In this document: in pieces, positions 60,880-64,000 of the stretch | Layout of the letters: every line of letters begins with the position of its first letter | Position numbering within the stretch: the first letter of the stretch is position 1 | Assembly: GCA_015680685.1 (NCBI GenBank) | Contig: MNCI01004036.1 | Location: forward strand, 770,596-834,595 | Source: Gnetum montanum | Taxonomy: Eukaryota; Streptophyta; Gnetopsida; Gnetales; Gnetaceae | Reading direction: 5' to 3' | Length of the DNA: 64,000 nucleotides | Notes under the pieces: generated by a model | What the model saw: the letters and a program-made list of their open reading frames with translations, nothing else | What the model was told of the DNA's origin: nothing | Databases searched by the model: none | Made by a program: the position numbers and the translations under genes

Positions 60880-60997
60880 GGACTACCTTTAGGCATGAGT
60901 AACATGCCTTTTCAAGGAAATGGTAACAAAACATTTATTTAAGAACATGCTCCCATTAAAATTAAAAAATGAATAATGACATAAATACATGGAGCAG
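60880..60997 (-). other. Remnant of element E between F and G
   Basis: It carries the fourth TTTAGGCATG..AACATG repeat (60881-60916), linking it to 48745-48921 on the other side of F. The last five bases AGCAG (60993-60997) are the presumed target copy for G. Confidence 0.65.
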
Positions 60998-61793
60998 TGA
61001 TGAGTAGTAAGTATACCCTATGCCCAACCATATGAATGACAAGCATGTACTAGTGAATTAATTGAATTCTACAAACTTATATCCTAAGTTTGGCCATAGT
61101 TGTAAACTATGAATCAAGGGGTTATGAGATCATTGTCTTCCTAACACACACTTGTGCTGTCTATGTGTATGATTAAATATGAGTTAAGGCTTAGGATATT
61201 TATTTTTTTGATATTTTATATTCTTTTGTCCTAAGTGTGAGGTGAATAAACGAAGGTTTAATGATTAATTATTTAATTAGTGTATTATAGTGACTAACTA
61301 TCTTAACATAAGTAGCCATTTCTACTTACTATACACATCTCAAACTAGTATTAATGTTACTAGATTATCAAGTGATGATTATTGGGTATACTATATGGTC
61401 GCTATTGGGATCACCAACTGTTATACATTATGCTTGAAGTGGTTGTACTTATGAATTCATGATTAAATGCATTAATTACTTAAGATGAGGAATGTAAAGT
61501 GCAAATAAGAAAGATTAAACTATCCAGATGTTACAATGAATGTTAGAAATCTTGTCTTTATTATCAGTTATGCCAATGAGTTAAGGTACATGACGCTCAA
61601 ATAAAGATTTGTACAATCTCTTAAATTCACACTATAGGCACTTAGAGGAAAATATTCTAACTATAGAGAAATGAAACTGCAAGAGCTTTGCTACACTATG
61701 GACTTAAGGTGTCATAAATGTAGTTAGTGCACACATTTATATAAGCTTCACCTATGTCAATGTTGATGTAGCCTATTTGATGATGTTTCATCA
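60998..61793 (-). repeat. 3' LTR of element G
   Basis: It starts TGATGAGTAGTAAG (reversed U5 end), contains AACCATAT, and ends TTTCATCA. U3 side motifs are GTCAATGTTGATG and TTGATGATG (61755-61785). A degraded polypurine complement (TACCTTCATGAC) follows at 61794. Confidence 0.88.
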
Positions 61794-61989
61794 TACCTTC
61801 ATGACTAATTAAAAATTTTTCCTTGAGTGAACAAAAGTAGGATTGAGCTTGTTACAAAATTTGGGGAAGTATGGAATTTATTAACTTAACAATAAATATA
61901 TTGACTAACTAATTGACTCTAAGTGTCAAATTGTATAGAATTACAAAATTGGTATCCATGATAATAAAGTTGGACAATTTTACAAAATT

Positions 61990-62514
61990 CGAATAGGTAC
62001 CCTTGATTTGCCAAAGATAAGAAGAATTCTTAAACAATGCCTAGCGTTGGAGGCTCTTAGGGCAATGAAGGTCCTTCATCAAGTTTTAGTGCTTATGGTG
62101 ATGGAGGTGGCTAATGTTGACCTTTTGGTATTGCCACTACTAGAGGAAGCCTAAAAGCATCCAATAGCACTTTCATTTTCTCCTCCTTACCACATGGATC
62201 ATAAGAAATCCATGTAGCTTCATTGATGTGGACTGGTGCACATATATCCCATGGGTATTGAATTGTAGGAAACAACTCTTTAGCATTGGCAAACCATGTT
62301 GTGCATTATTTACATTCAAGATTGAATGTATTTACTAGGTTCTATAGCTCATGGTAGTTGTTCATTCTTCTCGCTAGGTTTTCAACAACAAATCATTAGT
62401 TAGGAAATATACTCTTGCAAAGTTTGATCTTGGCATTGGTTATTTTCAACTAGTGCTTAGTCTTCTTATGATGCTTGAATTCCACCTTGTAAAAGAGGTA
62501 GGAATTGGCCATAT
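61990..62514 (-). pseudogene. Extra ORF of element G, C-terminal piece
   Basis: Matches the tail and distal coiled coil of the extra ORF in B (17620-18140) in the same order, including the Pro-rich tail near 62080-62150. It is cut at 62514 by the copia LTR. The rest of G is outside the window. Confidence 0.68.
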
Positions 62515-63620
62515 TGTTGACCTTTTGGTATGTCAAGACCTTAAGGAAAATGGAGAACAAAGAATGTTTGTGTGATGTTGTGTTTGTAAGAACAAGATTA
62601 TGGACAAGGACTTCGAATTAGGAGTAAGAGCAAAGGACAAGGAACAAATATTTCAAGTGTGAAGGAAAATGAAGGAAAGACATCTCTAAAGAATAGCAAA
62701 CATCTTGGTTGAAGTGATGGAAAGTCATAAAGACATCCTTAAAAAATAATAGATATATTAGCCAAATTGAAAATTACTTAGACAAAGACATCTTTGAAAA
62801 ATTGTAAATGTTTTTCTAGTGAGAAAGACTTCTTCTTAAAGATGTCTTTACAAAGAAATCTTTCTTAAAGAAAAGATGTCTCTCCCAAATGAAGGTCTAA
62901 TGTAGAAAGACATCTCAACCTTAAAGAAGATGTCTTCAGTGACCATTGAATAGTTGTTGCATGAATTTTGAGGTGGTCTTGAAAACATATTGGTTATAAG
63001 AAGACTTCATTCCATTGGGAAATGAGCAAGGAATTGTGTACTTTCAAGTGTAACTATTAAGCAATCATTGTAATCATCATTCTCTTGTTATTATTCCTCA
63101 TTGTACTATCTTTTTTCTATTGTAATTAGTCATAGTAAGCTGTGCCTCAAAGTACAAGGATTAGTAAACTTAGTTGCATTCATTCCCTATAATTGTTATT
63201 CTTTTTTGTTGCTCTGCAAGGTTGATGTGCTTCTTGCGAGAAGGCATCTTACTTGAGCTTATTGGGATCCTATGAGATTAATTTTTGGTGTAATGCCACA
63301 CCACTCCAAAGTAGAGATTAAGTTATGAAGGTTGTGGGATCCTAGAAACCACATTTATAAGCTTATTAGGAGCTTGTAGAGTTGAGTGGATTTGTCATGT
63401 CAAATCATTCTAGAGTGGACCTTAGAGCTTGTATAGGGTATGATACCCTTCAAACCACATTTGAGAATAACAAAGTTTGGAGGTATGCTAGAGATCTACC
63501 CTCTGAGTGTGGACTACCCAAGTTAGGGAATCATCTTAAATTTGATGTGTGTGCTTTGTCTCAACATTTTTTTATTTTGAAAAACTTATTCATCCCCCTT
63601 TTTAAGTTTAATGATCTCCA
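62515..63620 (+). repeat. 5' LTR of a Ty1/copia element
   Basis: It begins TGTTGACC and ends CTCCA two bases before a tRNA-Met primer site, which fixes the class and orientation. Length is about 1.1 kb. The U3 part (62660-62940) has many GACATC / GATGTCTT words in both orientations. The left end rests on loss of homology to the extra ORF of G and on the TG dinucleotide. The other LTR is not in the window. Confidence 0.75.
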
Positions 63621-63622
63621 TG

Positions 63623-63634
63623 TGATATCAGAGC
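63623..63634 (+). other. Primer-binding site of the copia element (tRNA-Met)
   Basis: TGATATCAGAGC differs by one transition from TGGTATCAGAGC, the site used by most plant Ty1/copia elements. Confidence 0.88.
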
Positions 63635-63672
63635 GTAGTATTCTTTTTCATCATCAATATTAAGAGTGAACA

Positions 63673-63722
63673 ATGGAGGGGATAGTTTACACAAAGCCAT
63701 TCATGTTTGATGGATTTGACTT
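63673..63722 (+). pseudogene. Start of copia gag, truncated by gypsy LTR H
   Basis: ATG at 63673 opens MEGIVYTKPFMFDGFDF, which has the KP..FDG.(D/N)F pattern typical at the copia gag N-terminus. The frame is cut after 50 bases by the next insertion. Confidence 0.72.
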
Positions 63723-64000
63723 TGATGAAGCATCAAAGTGTTGCATCGATGGGTTCCCATCGACGTGGCCTCATTGATGTGGTATTCTCCATCAACAAGG
63801 CCACATCAACATAGCAATTTCTACGTTAATGAGGCCTCATCGACATAGCTCCATAATAAATTCTATAAATATGCATGCTCCCACTGTTTTCGTAGTATTA
63901 GAGAATAGTTAATGAGTTCTTGTAGTGTAGATCTAAGTCAATTGTATGGTGTCTTATTTGAGTGGCAATGTATCTAAACACATTCCATGAATGGAAATAA
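63723..64000 (+). repeat. Gypsy LTR H, start only (runs off the window)
   Basis: It begins TGATGAAGCATC directly in copia gag. U3 shows a dense array of CATCGATG, CATCGACG, CATTGATG and CATCAAC words (63745-63845), then TATAAATA at 63864-63871. It is a plus-strand LTR of the CATCGATG-type subgroup; whether it is a solo LTR or the 5' end of a full element cannot be seen. Confidence 0.85.

Larger units (their letters stand above)
13266..60997 (-). mobile_element. Element E: outermost gypsy retrotransposon, partial and interrupted
   Basis: Only the 3' end of E is in the window: 3' LTR (13266-13502, 14559-15132), C-terminal extra ORF (15340-16515), its N-terminal part (45822-47510) and 3' internal sequence (47511-48982, 60880-60992). 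These pieces rejoin once the solo LTR, B and F are removed using their target duplications. pol, gag and the 5' LTR must lie beyond 64000 or be lost. ACTGT at 13261-13265 is the presumed left target copy, unverified. E hosts every other insertion in this half, so it is the oldest layer. Confidence 0.75.

Overview
The window is AT-rich nuclear DNA of a seed plant with a large, repeat-filled genome. The evidence is stacked Ty3/gypsy LTR retrotransposons primed by plant tRNA-Asp, a Ty1/copia LTR with the usual tRNA-Met primer site, and tRNA-derived SINEs. I see no host protein gene, rRNA or functional tRNA. Slow removal of very old, heavily mutated elements is typical of gymnosperms, but that placement is inference and the species cannot be read from the sequence.

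Layout. Bases 1-13265 are old intergenic DNA carrying several tRNA-derived SINE copies. Gypsy element A (+, 2033-10973, target duplication AAGGG) sits inside one of them. From 13266 to the end there is one nested stack. Element E (minus) starts with its 3' LTR at 13266 and is interrupted by (i) a solo LTR inside its LTR (13503-14553, CTAAT), (ii) element B (minus, 16521-45816, GTTTA), (iii) element F (+, 48988-60874, CCAGA/TCAGA) and (iv) element G (minus, from 60998). B is itself interrupted by element C (minus, 18261-28205, AATCC), by the gag-only element D (minus, 35257-39897, GATAT), and by an unrelated, less decayed 1.55-kb insert (42383-43934). G is interrupted by a copia element (LTR from 62515), and that copia gag is interrupted by another gypsy LTR (H, from 63723). 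E, G, the copia element and H all continue beyond the window.

The gypsy elements form one related group. All LTRs begin TGATGAG or a close variant and end CTCATCA or a close variant. Where visible, a tRNA-Asp type primer site follows, then a leader of about 120-135 nt, then gag with a Cys/His knuckle, then protease, reverse transcriptase (FMDD), RNase H and integrase. This order and the FMDD signature fit the Athila/Tat side of Ty3/gypsy. B, E, F and G also carry a long extra reading frame between pol and the 3' LTR, with a conserved globular block and a long coiled coil. A and C lack it. All these genes are broken by stops and frameshifts; the longest clean piece is a 182-codon gag segment in D.

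Most notable points: the TSD-supported nesting; U3 arrays of short palindromes (GATATC type versus CATCGATG type) that track the absence or presence of the extra ORF; a conserved block in the 3' internal region of at least four elements; a gag-only non-autonomous derivative; and single-N assembly joins, two of them flanked by exact duplications.
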